Origin: CAYJBH01 sp964370765
GTDB lineage: Bacteria > Bacillota > Clostridia > Oscillospirales > Ruminococcaceae
NCBI GenBank assembly: GCA_964370765.1
Contig: CAYJKW010000046.1
Coordinates: 1-17,208, forward strand
Direction of reading: 5' to 3'
DNA length: 17,208 nt
The notes beneath the pieces are model-generated. The model made no database searches. It saw only the letters and a program-made list of their open reading frames with translations, and had not been told where the DNA came from. The translations under genes and the position numbers were made by a program. Positions 1 through 7,153 of the stretch are shown piece by piece (the first letter of the stretch is position 1; each line of letters begins with the position of its first letter).

Positions 1-75
1 TATTCCGATTACAAGGCATAGAAAAAATGCCGTAGCAAAGCCAGCGGCAAAGGTCGTAATACTATCGGGATCCAT
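1..75 (-). CDS. Partial membrane protein, N-terminal 25 residues only
   Basis: An open frame starts with ATG at 75-73 and runs off the left edge of the window. A strong ribosome binding site (AGGAGA at 86-81, 5-nt spacing) supports the start. The 25 visible residues begin MDPDSITTFAAGF and continue into a hydrophobic stretch, which looks like a first membrane segment close to the N-terminus. The gene lies 210 bp downstream of cobO on the same strand. No family can be assigned from so short a piece. Confidence 0.6.
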   Translation of the reverse strand, partial: MDPDSITTFAAGFATAFFLCLVIGI

Positions 76-196
76 TCGGTTCTCCTATATGTTGTAACTT
101 AATAAAAGCGTAAATTTCATTTAATATAGCTTTACTGTATATTAACAGTTATCACGTAATAAGTAAAGTTTATATCTGAATTTCTACATCTTACAC

Positions 197-217
197 AAAA
201 AAACGTATTGCATTTTT
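197..217 (-). terminator. Weak AT-only terminator-like hairpin downstream of cobO
   Basis: On the minus strand, AAAAATG (217-211) can pair with CGTTTTT (205-199) around a 5-nt loop, with one G-U pair, and T residues continue to 197. It lies about 70 bp past the cobO stop, inside the 210-bp gap before the left-edge gene. The stem is almost all A-U, so it may not work as an intrinsic terminator. The rest of the gap is AT-rich and shows no gene; a small inverted repeat (ACTGT/ACAGT) lies near 133-150. Confidence 0.2.
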
Positions 218-285
218 CCATTTTGATGTGAGATTTTTCACTAATTTGGGGTTCGTTCTATTAAATTAAATCAATTGTGAGGGCG

Positions 286-807
286 TTACATCTCGATCCC
301 GACCCTTGCATCTACACCTCTTCTAAAATAGTGTTTAACCTCGGTCATCTCGGTGACAAGATCGGCATGTTTTATAACCTTTTCGGTTGCATAGCGTCCT
401 GTTAATATTAGCTCGGTACCAACTGCCTTTGCATCCATCAATGTAAGCAGCTCGTCCTCGCTTATAAGCCCTGTCTGAACTGCAACGTTTACCTCGTCCA
501 GTATCACAATATCATTACTACCATTGCTTACCAGCTCTAAGGCTTTAGCATATCCATCCTGTGCAAGTTTTATATCCTGTGCACTTTTTGTTTCCTTAGT
601 TATAAACTTATCGCTACCGTACTGCTCTATTACCACCTGTGGAAGGTATTTTTTAATTGCTTTAATCTCGCTGTAGTTGCCATTTTTCATAAACTGGATT
701 ATATATATGCTTTTGCCGGCACCGCAAGCACGAAGTGTAAGCCCCAACATACATGTTGTTTTACCTTTACCGTTTCCGGTGTACACCTGTATATATCCGT
801 TATTCAT
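286..807 (-). CDS. cobO: Cob(I)yrinic acid a,c-diamide adenosyltransferase (CobO/CobA/BtuR family)
   Basis: This cytosolic enzyme transfers the adenosyl group of ATP to the cobalt of reduced corrinoids, the step that makes the adenosylated form in cobalamin biosynthesis or salvage. The 173-residue protein has the family P-loop GNGKGKTT at residues 11-18, a Walker B-like VILDEV at 101-106, TGR at 136-138 and the C-terminal signature around VKHYFRRGVDARVGIE, close to the VKHAFDAGV...GIE of E. coli BtuR. Length is typical of the short form. The ATG is preceded by GAGGAG with about 8 nt spacing. It is a single-gene unit with its own promoter near 922-950. No other cobalamin gene is in the window, and I see no B12 riboswitch in its leader, so its role in de novo synthesis versus salvage cannot be decided here. 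Confidence 0.93.
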   Translation of the reverse strand: MNNGYIQVYTGNGKGKTTCMLGLTLRACGAGKSIYIIQFMKNGNYSEIKAIKKYLPQVVIEQYGSDKFITKETKSAQDIKLAQDGYAKALELVSNGSNDIVILDEVNVAVQTGLISEDELLTLMDAKAVGTELILTGRYATEKVIKHADLVTEMTEVKHYFRRGVDARVGIEM

Positions 808-830
808 TATCGCTACTCCTCTTAATTTAT

Positions 831-865
831 CATTAGATTGCTAATGCTCGATATGGGATTGCGAG
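831..865 (-). other. Two tandem hairpins in the cobO leader
   Basis: The predicted cobO 5' leader (about 915 to 808) contains two directly abutting stem-loops. One is CTCG/CGAG (865-862 with 850-847, 11-nt loop). The other is a perfect 6-bp stem CATTAG/CTAATG with a CAAT loop (846-831). They end about 10 nt before the GAGGAG ribosome binding site. I cannot match them to a known riboswitch; the cobalamin B12-box consensus is not visible. Function unknown. Confidence 0.4.
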
Positions 866-921
866 AAAACGTGTGCTGCCCTTTATATTCCCCTTTGCAA
901 GTCAGTAGTTAAATTTTTGAA

Positions 922-950
922 ATTCTAACATATTAAAAGTTATTTGTCAA
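922..950 (-). promoter_or_regulatory. cobO promoter, consensus -35 with extended -10
   Basis: On the minus strand TTGACA (950-945) is followed after exactly 17 nt by TAGAAT (927-922), with TGT directly before the -10 (extended -10). This is a near-perfect vegetative promoter. Predicted transcription start is near 915, giving a leader of about 108 nt before the cobO ATG. Confidence 0.75.
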
Positions 951-988
951 GTTTTCACCACTTTATCATTGTTAGTATTGTTTGTTTT

Positions 989-1017
989 TGTACATACTTT
1001 TTGTAAATAATGTACAT
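989..1017 (+). promoter_or_regulatory. Paired TGTACAT palindromes upstream of the phosphate symporter gene
   Basis: Two copies of TGTACAT (989-995 and 1011-1017), each containing the 6-bp palindrome TGTACA, start 22 bp apart, about two helical turns, in the region between cobO and the symporter gene. Such spacing would put both on the same DNA face, as in a dimeric operator. They do not resemble the TTAACA-type direct repeats of Bacillus PhoP. A regulatory role is inference. Confidence 0.3.
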
Positions 1018-1061
1018 TTTTCTCTAAAGGTATTTATTTTTCAAAACTTATGTGTTAGCAT

Positions 1062-1067
1062 TATATT
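1062..1067 (+). promoter_or_regulatory. Possible -10 for the Na/Pi symporter gene
   Basis: TATATT at 1062-1067 would start transcription about 12 nt before the ATG at 1086. The only hexamer at 17-nt spacing upstream is TTTCAA (1039-1044), a poor -35. A promoter is required here because the gene is divergent from cobO, but this exact site is uncertain. Confidence 0.3.
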
Positions 1068-1085
1068 TGTAAAGTTGAGGTAATT

Positions 1086-2852
1086 ATGGATTTTTTTATT
1101 ATACTAAAATTATTTGGTGGTCTTGCACTGTTTTTATTTGGCATGTCCACCATGGCAAACGGACTTGAAAAGCTTGCAGGTAACAAGCTTGAGTCAATTC
1201 TACGTAAGTTAACATCAAACCCTGTATTAGCTGTAATATTTGGTGCACTGCTTACCGTTGCTGTACAAAGTTCATCCGCCAGTACTGTTATGGTTGTAGG
1301 ACTTGTTAACAGCGGTATTATGCAGCTATCCCAAGCTATCGGTGTTATTATGGGTGCAAACATTGGTACAACAGTTACTGCACAGCTACTTAGCCTTGGT
1401 GATATAAGCTCTGATAACATATTTTTACTGCTTTTAAAACCTTCGACTATTGCTCCACTGTTATCATGTATCGGTATTGCTTTTTACATGTTTTCGGACA
1501 AACCTAAGCGTCGTGATGCTGGGCAGGCAATGTTAGGTTTTGGTATATTGTTTACCGGAATGTTCACAATGGAAGATGCTGTACGACCGCTTAGAGAATC
1601 AGAGCTATTTGTCGAGCTTTTTTCATCACTTGAAAATCCAATACTTGGTGTTTTGGCCGGTGCTGCCGTTACTGCTATTATACAAAGTAGTTCTGCATCT
1701 GTTGGTATTTTACAGGCACTTGCAACAACAGGAATTATCACATGGTCTTCTGCAATACCTATTATTTTGGGTCAAAATATCGGTACATGTATTACGCCTA
1801 TGATGGCATCTATCGGTGCTAGCCGCACCGCAAAGCAGAGTGCATTTAGCCATCTGTACTTTAATATTATCGGTACGTCGATATTCTTAATTGCTATCTA
1901 CGGCGCAAAATTTGTTTTAGGTGAATTTGAATTTTGGAATGATATTATTGATAGAAGCGGTATTGCAAACTTCCATACTGCATTTAATATTATTGTTACT
2001 TTAATGTTTTTACCTTTTACAAAGTTACTTGCAAAGGTTGTTACCGCTACAGTCAAGGATGATCCAAAAGAGAAAGCTGCAAAAGATGATCTACCAATAC
2101 TTGACGAACGTATCCTTACAACCCCTGTTCTTGCAATACAGACAGCGCAAGATACTATTGCGTACATGCATGGATGTGCAACAGATAACTTTGAAAGGGC
2201 AATGAGTATTGTCTCGTCGCGTGATAAGAATGCAGCTGCTGAAATTAAGCGAACAGAGGAATCTATCGACAAGCTTGATATGGGCATTACTAACTTCCTA
2301 ATCAAGGCATCACACCATGGACTTTCTAACGAGGAAAGCAACCATGTTTCTATGCTACTTAGCACCGTATCGGATGTAGAGCGCATTGCAGATCACTGTG
2401 TAAATATATCCGAATGGGCTGAAAACATAAGCAAAAAAGGATTTTCTGCAACTGCCAAAGCAGAGCTTACAGTCCTTTACAATGCAGTTAACGAGAACCT
2501 TTCGCTTGCTAAAAGTGCATTAAACGATAATGTTGACGATGCATATAAAGTGGAACCACTTGAAGAAACCATCGATGAAATGTGTGCAACATTACGTAAC
2601 AGGCATGTTAAGCGCTTAAAAACCGGAAAATGCACCCTTGAAGACGGCCTGATCTATGTTGAGTTGCTATCCGATATAGAAAGGATTTCTGATCATTGTA
2701 GTAGTATTGCTAACCGCGTAATATATCTACATAGCGGCACAGATGACTATGATTACCATACCATGAAGCGCACATTCAAGAATAATAAAAATTACAGTAT
2801 AACAGCAGAAATAATGTCAGAGTACAAGAATAAATATCTAAATAATATTTAA
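1086..2852 (+). CDS. Na+/phosphate symporter with C-terminal PhoU-like domain (NptA/PNaS family)
   Basis: This is a membrane transporter that couples inward phosphate movement to sodium. The 588-residue protein has the inverted repeat typical of the family: QSSSAS at residues 61-66 with GANIGTT at 90-96, then QSSSAS at 200-205 with GQNIGTC at 229-235. Hydrophobic segments extend to about residue 325. The cytoplasmic part (about 345-560) is PhoU-like, with two metal-site motifs, DVERIADHC at 430-438 and DIERISDHC at 530-538, so transport may be tied to phosphate signalling. The length suits the fused symporter-PhoU form. GAGG lies 5 nt before the ATG. The MocA-like gene follows after 22 bp, so the two are probably co-transcribed. 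Some members carry other anions or have no tested substrate, so phosphate is family-level inference. Confidence 0.92.
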   Translation: MDFFIILKLFGGLALFLFGMSTMANGLEKLAGNKLESILRKLTSNPVLAVIFGALLTVAVQSSSASTVMVVGLVNSGIMQLSQAIGVIMGANIGTTVTAQLLSLGDISSDNIFLLLLKPSTIAPLLSCIGIAFYMFSDKPKRRDAGQAMLGFGILFTGMFTMEDAVRPLRESELFVELFSSLENPILGVLAGAAVTAIIQSSSASVGILQALATTGIITWSSAIPIILGQNIGTCITPMMASIGASRTAKQSAFSHLYFNIIGTSIFLIAIYGAKFVLGEFEFWNDIIDRSGIANFHTAFNIIVTLMFLPFTKLLAKVVTATVKDDPKEKAAKDDLPILDERILTTPVLAIQTAQDTIAYMHGCATDNFERAMSIVSSRDKNAAAEIKRTEESIDKLDMGITNFLIKASHHGLSNEESNHVSMLLSTVSDVERIADHCVNISEWAENISKKGFSATAKAELTVLYNAVNENLSLAKSALNDNVDDAYKVEPLEETIDEMCATLRNRHVKRLKTGKCTLEDGLIYVELLSDIERISDHCSSIANRVIYLHSGTDDYDYHTMKRTFKNNKNYSITAEIMSEYKNKYLNNI

Positions 2853-2874
2853 TTTTTTACACAAGGGGAATTAC

Positions 2875-3483
2875 ATGCTTAGTGACAGTGGAGTAATTTT
2901 ACTAGCAGCAGGTTCTGGCCTAAGATTTGGCAGCAATAAACTTTTAGTTGATTTTAACGGCCATCCATTATGTTATTATTCTATGAATGTTATTAAAAAC
3001 ACTGGGTTACCTGCAATCGTTATATATGAGGATGAATCTGTAGCGGATATTGCACGTAGTCTTGGACTTAATTGTTTAAAGGCATCGCCAGATTTTAAGG
3101 GACAGGGTGTAAGTATAAGTATTGGGGCTAAGTATTTTAACCTTAAGCGCTCTGTTATGATAGTAGTAGCAGATCAGCCTTTTATTAAAGCGCAAACACT
3201 TATCGACCTTAACAACCGATACAAGGAAATTCCCACCGATAAAATATTAACCTGCCACGTTAGCGGCAGGCGTTGTCCACCACTAATATTTGGCAGGAAT
3301 TATTTTAAAGATTTAAAGGCGATATCAGGCGATATCGGCGCACGTGATGTATTGTTTAGGCATCCCGAGAGTATCGAAATTTTTGAACTTACCGATGATA
3401 CAGAGGCAATTGATATAGATACAAAGGAACAATTTACAGATCTTGTAAATCAAATGGTGTTTCCTGATAAACGTAATAATTAA
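2875..3483 (+). CDS. MocA-like nucleotidyltransferase (molybdenum cofactor cytidylyl/guanylyltransferase type)
   Basis: A cytosolic GT-A-fold nucleotidyltransferase of 202 residues. It has the nucleotide-binding motif LLAAGSGLRFGSNKLL at 9-24, the metal-binding VADQPF at 98-103, CPPLIFG at 134-140, GDIGAR at 152-157 and DIDT at 180-183. This pattern fits MocA/MobA-like enzymes that attach CMP or GMP to molybdopterin, and relatives that accompany XdhC and selenium-dependent molybdenum hydroxylases. AAGGGGA before the ATG is a good ribosome binding site. It sits 22 bp after the Na/Pi symporter. No molybdopterin, xdhC or hydroxylase gene is in the window, so the substrate is open. The last 50 bp overlap the antisense 3' end of metA. 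Confidence 0.82.
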   Translation: MLSDSGVILLAAGSGLRFGSNKLLVDFNGHPLCYYSMNVIKNTGLPAIVIYEDESVADIARSLGLNCLKASPDFKGQGVSISIGAKYFNLKRSVMIVVADQPFIKAQTLIDLNNRYKEIPTDKILTCHVSGRRCPPLIFGRNYFKDLKAISGDIGARDVLFRHPESIEIFELTDDTEAIDIDTKEQFTDLVNQMVFPDKRNN

Positions 3484-4348
3484 GCCAGTTCGAATATAGT
3501 AGATTTGCATGGGACCTCCAGCTGAAAAGCGGGGTCTCATTTTCATCGTCCTTTGGAAAATAGTTCTGTGGGAACTCGCTTTGTGCCTCGGCCTGAATAT
3601 CCCTTAAATACTCTTGTTTTAGGGTTTCTCTGTCATACTCCGGATGTCCTGTAACATAAAAGTGACGATGATCTTTGTTTTCTAATAAATATACGCCTGC
3701 CTCGGGAGATAATGCAAGTATATCAACCGATTTACAAGCCTTAACATCTGCTAAATCAATAGTTGTATAGCGGGAATGTGGAACCCAAAAACAATCATCA
3801 AACCCACGCAAAAGTGGGTGATGTGCATCGAGAGCAACATGTGGGAACACGCCCACAAGTTTTCTTTTCATTAATTTTTTATTTATATTATAACGATGAA
3901 ACAATGCGGCCTGTGCAGCCCAGCATACATGCATAGTGGAAAATACATTTGTGAGTGACCAGTCCATTATCTCGCATAGCTCCGGCCAGTAATCCACCTG
4001 TTCAAATTCCATGCGCTCGACCGGTGCACCGGTAATTATCATTCCGTCAAAGCGTTGATCTTTTAGCTGGTCAAAATGCCTATAAAACTTTGAAAGATGT
4101 GCACTTGGTGTATTTTTGGGGGTATAACTTTTTAATCCAAGCAGCTCAACCTCTACCTGAATAGGTGTATTTGATAAAAGGCGTAACAGCTGGATCTCGG
4201 TTTCAATCTTTTTAGGCATAAGATTTAGTATTAAGATTTTAAGGGGTCTAAAGTCCTGGTGCTCTGCGCGTGCCTCTTGCAGGGCAAATATATTCTCAGT
4301 TGCAAGGGTAGAGAATGCCGGAAGCTCGTTTGGTATTCTTATTGGCAT
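3434..4348 (-). CDS. metA: Homoserine O-acetyltransferase, MetA family
   Basis: This enzyme activates homoserine by O-acylation, the first committed step of methionine synthesis. The 304-residue protein is full length and aligns without offset to E. coli MetA numbering: nucleophile C142 in HVCWAAQA, H235 and E237 in GHPEYD, and K46/K47 in MPKKIETE. Residue 111 is Glu (GAPVERMEFE). In this family Glu111 is known to mark acetyl-CoA users, as in Bacillus cereus MetA, while Gly111 goes with succinyl-CoA, so acetyltransferase activity is inferred. AAAGGACG precedes the ATG. The gene lies 31 bp after the S41-like gene, with no room for a SAM riboswitch or T-box, so it probably reads through from the ftsEX series or from a promoter inside the S41-like gene. 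Its 3' end overlaps the MocA-like gene by 50 bp tail-to-tail. Confidence 0.94.
   Translation of the reverse strand: MPIRIPNELPAFSTLATENIFALQEARAEHQDFRPLKILILNLMPKKIETEIQLLRLLSNTPIQVEVELLGLKSYTPKNTPSAHLSKFYRHFDQLKDQRFDGMIITGAPVERMEFEQVDYWPELCEIMDWSLTNVFSTMHVCWAAQAALFHRYNINKKLMKRKLVGVFPHVALDAHHPLLRGFDDCFWVPHSRYTTIDLADVKACKSVDILALSPEAGVYLLENKDHRHFYVTGHPEYDRETLKQEYLRDIQAEAQSEFPQNYFPKDDENETPLFSWRSHANLLYSNWLNYYVYQETPFDLQDL
3509..3543 (+). terminator. Terminator-like hairpin for the plus-strand operon, inside metA
   Basis: ATGGGACCTC (3509-3518) can pair with GGGGTCTCAT (3531-3540) in a 10-bp stem with two G-U pairs, followed by a short T run (3540-3543). It starts 26 bp after the MocA-like stop and lies within the metA coding region, where any terminator for the symporter-MocA unit would have to be. 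The T run is short, so it may be weak or chance. Confidence 0.35.
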
Positions 4349-4379
4349 GTCACACGTCCTTTATTCTTATACTTTACTG

Positions 4380-5798
4380 TTATTCATCTTCACCTGAATC
4401 AGAGTCGGAAGATGCATCTTCTTCGTCATCCGATGTAGAATTTTCCTCTTCGCTCTGGGTATCGGATGTGCTGTCCGATGTTGAATCTACACTCTCTAAC
4501 GATACACTGGAATCGGATGGTGCAGACTCACTATCCGGAGTAAATATATCGTCCGGTATCTCCGGCATTGTATCCGGTGTTAGCTCAATTCCAGCCTCGG
4601 TTTTTAAGGTATTAAGCATCTCGACTGCTTTAACATATTGTGGGTCATCATTAAAACCTAGATTGTAGGAGTACAGCTCCTGCTCCGGTGTTAACAAAAC
4701 TTCAAAATCAATAGGAATTCCAACATTGGCATAGGACTCGCTTATTATAGGTATAACCTGTGCAACCGTTAACTCCAACGCACTACCATCTGATAGATGA
4801 AAAATCTCAGATATACCGGCACTTCCGGCTGTTGACTCACCGATAGTTTTTGCTCCGGCAAAGTCACGTAGTGTTAGTGCAAGCAACTCCGGTGCACCAG
4901 AAGTTTGATCGTTAACTAATATTACAATTGGCATTGTAACCTTGGCGTCGTTGCTTAGGTATAATGTGTCGATTGAATCATCATTATATAAAAGTGTCGC
5001 AATCTCTCCGGAATCTACAAATATATCGGCAACTCTTGCCACCGAATTTATACTACTTTGCGAAACGCCACGTAGATCTATTATCAACCCTGTAGATCCC
5101 TCGCCTATTAGGTTATTAATTGCAAAATCAAGCTCACTTGCAAGGTTGTCGTTAAACTGTAAAACCTTGATATAGCCTGTATCACCTGCCTGGTTGCTAT
5201 ACTCTACCGTTGGAATAATATAGCTACGTCTTAACAGATTTGTAGTTGTATCCTCTGTCGATCCGGCTGCCTGCCAAACTATCTGCACCTCACTACCTAG
5301 CCTACCGTTTAAAAGTATGTTTGCAGTTGCAACCGACATACCCCTCGTATCGGTACTTCCTATAGATTTGATTATCGCACCCTCGTCCATAGCTGCCTCT
5401 GCCGCCGGTGACTCAGGGGTAACCCTAGTCACACGCAGATATCCTGTTGCATCTATCGCCACGGTAGCGCCAATTCCTACAATCTCGCCTGATTGCTGTG
5501 CTAGATACTCCACATACTGTTCAGCATTATAGTATTTTGCCGCCTTATCGGTAATGCCGGATAGGTAACCGGTAGAGGTCATATCCATTAAGCGCTGTTC
5601 ATCTATCTCACCAAGGTAGTTGTTTCGCACGATACTATCTACCTCGCTAAGTTTTGCAAAGGTATCCTCTCTCTCGGTAACCGATTCAACGGTATCGTTA
5701 AAGATATTCATAGCCAGTAACATCGTTACCGACAAGGTTGCTGTCATTGCAAGCAATGTTATAGCAAGCGCAAAGCCTATTGATATTTTTTTAGTCAT
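4380..5798 (-). CDS. S41/CtpB-like exported protein, probable pseudoprotease with acidic tail
   Basis: This 472-residue protein has an N-terminal signal-anchor (about 7-31), a PDZ-like region (about 105-180, SGEIVGIGATV onward) and an S41 peptidase fold (about 205-365). In active carboxy-terminal processing proteases the Ser and Lys of the catalytic dyad are 25 residues apart, in SAS-E and FGKG motifs. Here the matching segments are TSGAPE (299-304) and STAGSAG (322-328), so the Ser position is Gly301 (Ser300 is adjacent) and the Lys position is Ser326. The usual DLRGNPGG is DLRGVSQSS (241-249). Catalysis is therefore doubtful. Residues 413-472 are almost all Ser, Asp, Glu and Thr with no Lys or Arg, and would lie outside the membrane. 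The gene follows the M23 hydrolase in an ftsEX series, the place of ctpB in Bacillus. The ribosome binding site GAGAGG is a rather long 13 nt from the ATG. Confidence 0.85.
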   Translation of the reverse strand: MTKKISIGFALAITLLAMTATLSVTMLLAMNIFNDTVESVTEREDTFAKLSEVDSIVRNNYLGEIDEQRLMDMTSTGYLSGITDKAAKYYNAEQYVEYLAQQSGEIVGIGATVAIDATGYLRVTRVTPESPAAEAAMDEGAIIKSIGSTDTRGMSVATANILLNGRLGSEVQIVWQAAGSTEDTTTNLLRRSYIIPTVEYSNQAGDTGYIKVLQFNDNLASELDFAINNLIGEGSTGLIIDLRGVSQSSINSVARVADIFVDSGEIATLLYNDDSIDTLYLSNDAKVTMPIVILVNDQTSGAPELLALTLRDFAGAKTIGESTAGSAGISEIFHLSDGSALELTVAQVIPIISESYANVGIPIDFEVLLTPEQELYSYNLGFNDDPQYVKAVEMLNTLKTEAGIELTPDTMPEIPDDIFTPDSESAPSDSSVSLESVDSTSDSTSDTQSEEENSTSDDEEDASSDSDSGEDE

Positions 5799-5828
5799 TT
5801 TTTGTTGACAACCTCTCGATTAATTTTT

Positions 5829-5858
5829 TGTCGCCCGGCAATTTCTTACTGGGCGACA
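5829..5858 (-). other. Intercistronic hairpin between the M23 and S41-like genes
   Basis: A perfect 8-bp GC-rich stem, TGTCGCCC/GGGCGACA, closes a 14-nt loop. On the transcribed minus strand it is followed by A residues rather than T, so it is not a standard intrinsic terminator. It lies between the hydrolase stop (5894) and the S41-like ribosome binding site (5817-5812). It could stabilise or help process the mRNA and so set different levels of the two proteins. Function is inference. Confidence 0.55.
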
Positions 5859-5893
5859 TTCTACCTTTACAGGTATATTATTTATTATTAAGT

Positions 5894-7087
5894 TTATCCT
5901 ACAAGATGTGGTAATGGATCGGTATGGTTTCCGCCTATACGTATTTCAAAATGTAGATGTGGACCGGTAGAGTTACCTGTAGATCCTACATACGCAATTG
6001 TCTGCCCTTTTGTTACCACAGCACCGTTTGATACTGCTAGGCTGTTACAGTGACCATAAAGGGTAAGGTATCCGCCACCATGGTCTACCATTAGGTAGTT
6101 TCCGTATCCTACACCGCTATATATAGCCGTAACTACAACACCATCGTTTGCCGCCACTATTGGTGCGTTAAGTATGTATGTTCCACCCATTGTAGCAATG
6201 TCGATACCGGTATGGAATTCCTGCCTTCCGAAAAGCCAACGCAATCCATAGGGACTTGAAATATTGCTATAGGACGAGTGGGACGGTACCGGCCATGCAA
6301 ATGCACCACCTACAAACTCACCGGTACTATTTTCGGTTGCCTGGCGAAACGCCTCCTCGTATGCAGCCTTTGCCGCAGAATACTCTTCGAATATTCTTGC
6401 CTCCTCGGCCTCGGTTGCGGCCTCAGCAGCTTCGATATTATCGATATTATTTGTTGCTACCTGCCATGCATTTGCATAGTTTGTTCTAGCTTCTTCAAGC
6501 TTGCGCTCTTCTTCCTCTAGATCTAAAAGCTGTGCAGCAAGAGCCTCTTCCTGTAGTTGGAGCGCTTTTTTCTTGCTATCCATCTCCTCTAACAGTTGAT
6601 TGTCAGCCTCGGTAACACGCTGTACAGAATCTGCTGCTATTAGAAATTCCGAAAATGAGTTAGCCGATAGTACAGTCGACATTATTCCAGAATTACGTGT
6701 AATATACATCGCCCTTAGCCGCTCTGCAAGTAGCTCTTCCGAGTCTACAATATCCTGTAATGTTTTATCTATTTCGCTTTGTTTAACAGAAATCTCGGTT
6801 TTTTTGTTTGTTATATTTTCAAGTATGATTACTATCTGTGCTTCAACTACCGTTAGCTGTTGGGAGGCGTTTGACTGTGCTGCCTGTTCGTTGGCCTTGC
6901 TGTCCCCTAACTGTTCTAGCTCCTCCTCAAGCTGATCAAGCTGATTTTGTAAATCCTCCATCTCACTTTTTTTATCATCAAGATCACTTGCCGATACATC
7001 TACCACCATAAGAGGTATAAACATTACAGCAAACATTAAAACACATAGTATAGCTGCTACTATTTTGTTACTTTTTGTCGTTTGCAT
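5894..7087 (-). CDS. Coiled-coil M23 peptidoglycan hydrolase, PcsB/EnvC-like FtsEX partner
   Basis: A secreted cell-wall hydrolase of 397 residues. A signal peptide (about 1-33, likely cut near VSA) is followed by a long coiled coil (about 35-250). Its middle holds a hinge-like segment, RLRAMYITRNSG to SFSEFL (123-149), resembling the part of PcsB/EnvC that contacts FtsX and holds the enzyme shut. The C-terminal M23 (LytM) domain (about 265-395) keeps the zinc and catalytic residues: H292 and D296 in HTGID, H346 in YGH, and H377/H379 in HLHF. Unlike E. coli EnvC, whose LytM domain is degenerate, this one should cut peptidoglycan itself, probably at stem-peptide cross-links. It follows ftsX by 66 bp, with TGAGGA before the ATG. 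This context strongly implies gating by FtsEX at the division site. Confidence 0.9.
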   Translation of the reverse strand: MQTTKSNKIVAAILCVLMFAVMFIPLMVVDVSASDLDDKKSEMEDLQNQLDQLEEELEQLGDSKANEQAAQSNASQQLTVVEAQIVIILENITNKKTEISVKQSEIDKTLQDIVDSEELLAERLRAMYITRNSGIMSTVLSANSFSEFLIAADSVQRVTEADNQLLEEMDSKKKALQLQEEALAAQLLDLEEEERKLEEARTNYANAWQVATNNIDNIEAAEAATEAEEARIFEEYSAAKAAYEEAFRQATENSTGEFVGGAFAWPVPSHSSYSNISSPYGLRWLFGRQEFHTGIDIATMGGTYILNAPIVAANDGVVVTAIYSGVGYGNYLMVDHGGGYLTLYGHCNSLAVSNGAVVTKGQTIAYVGSTGNSTGPHLHFEIRIGGNHTDPLPHLVG

Positions 7088-7153
7088 TACAGTCCTCAGG
7101 AAAATTGATTTATCTTGTTATTGTAGTAATAATTTGTTATGAAACGGTGAAGT

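Noticed and set aside
808..915. Cobalamin riboswitch upstream of cobO
   Set aside because: The leader is about 108 nt and lacks a visible B12-box consensus, so a standard cobalamin riboswitch is not supported.
1898..2386. Open frame of 162 codons on the minus strand
   Set aside because: It is a shadow of the Na/Pi symporter gene, without start signals or known motifs.
5829..5858. Intrinsic terminator after the M23 hydrolase gene
   Set aside because: On the transcribed strand the stem is followed by A residues, not a T run. In the plus direction there is no gene ending there.
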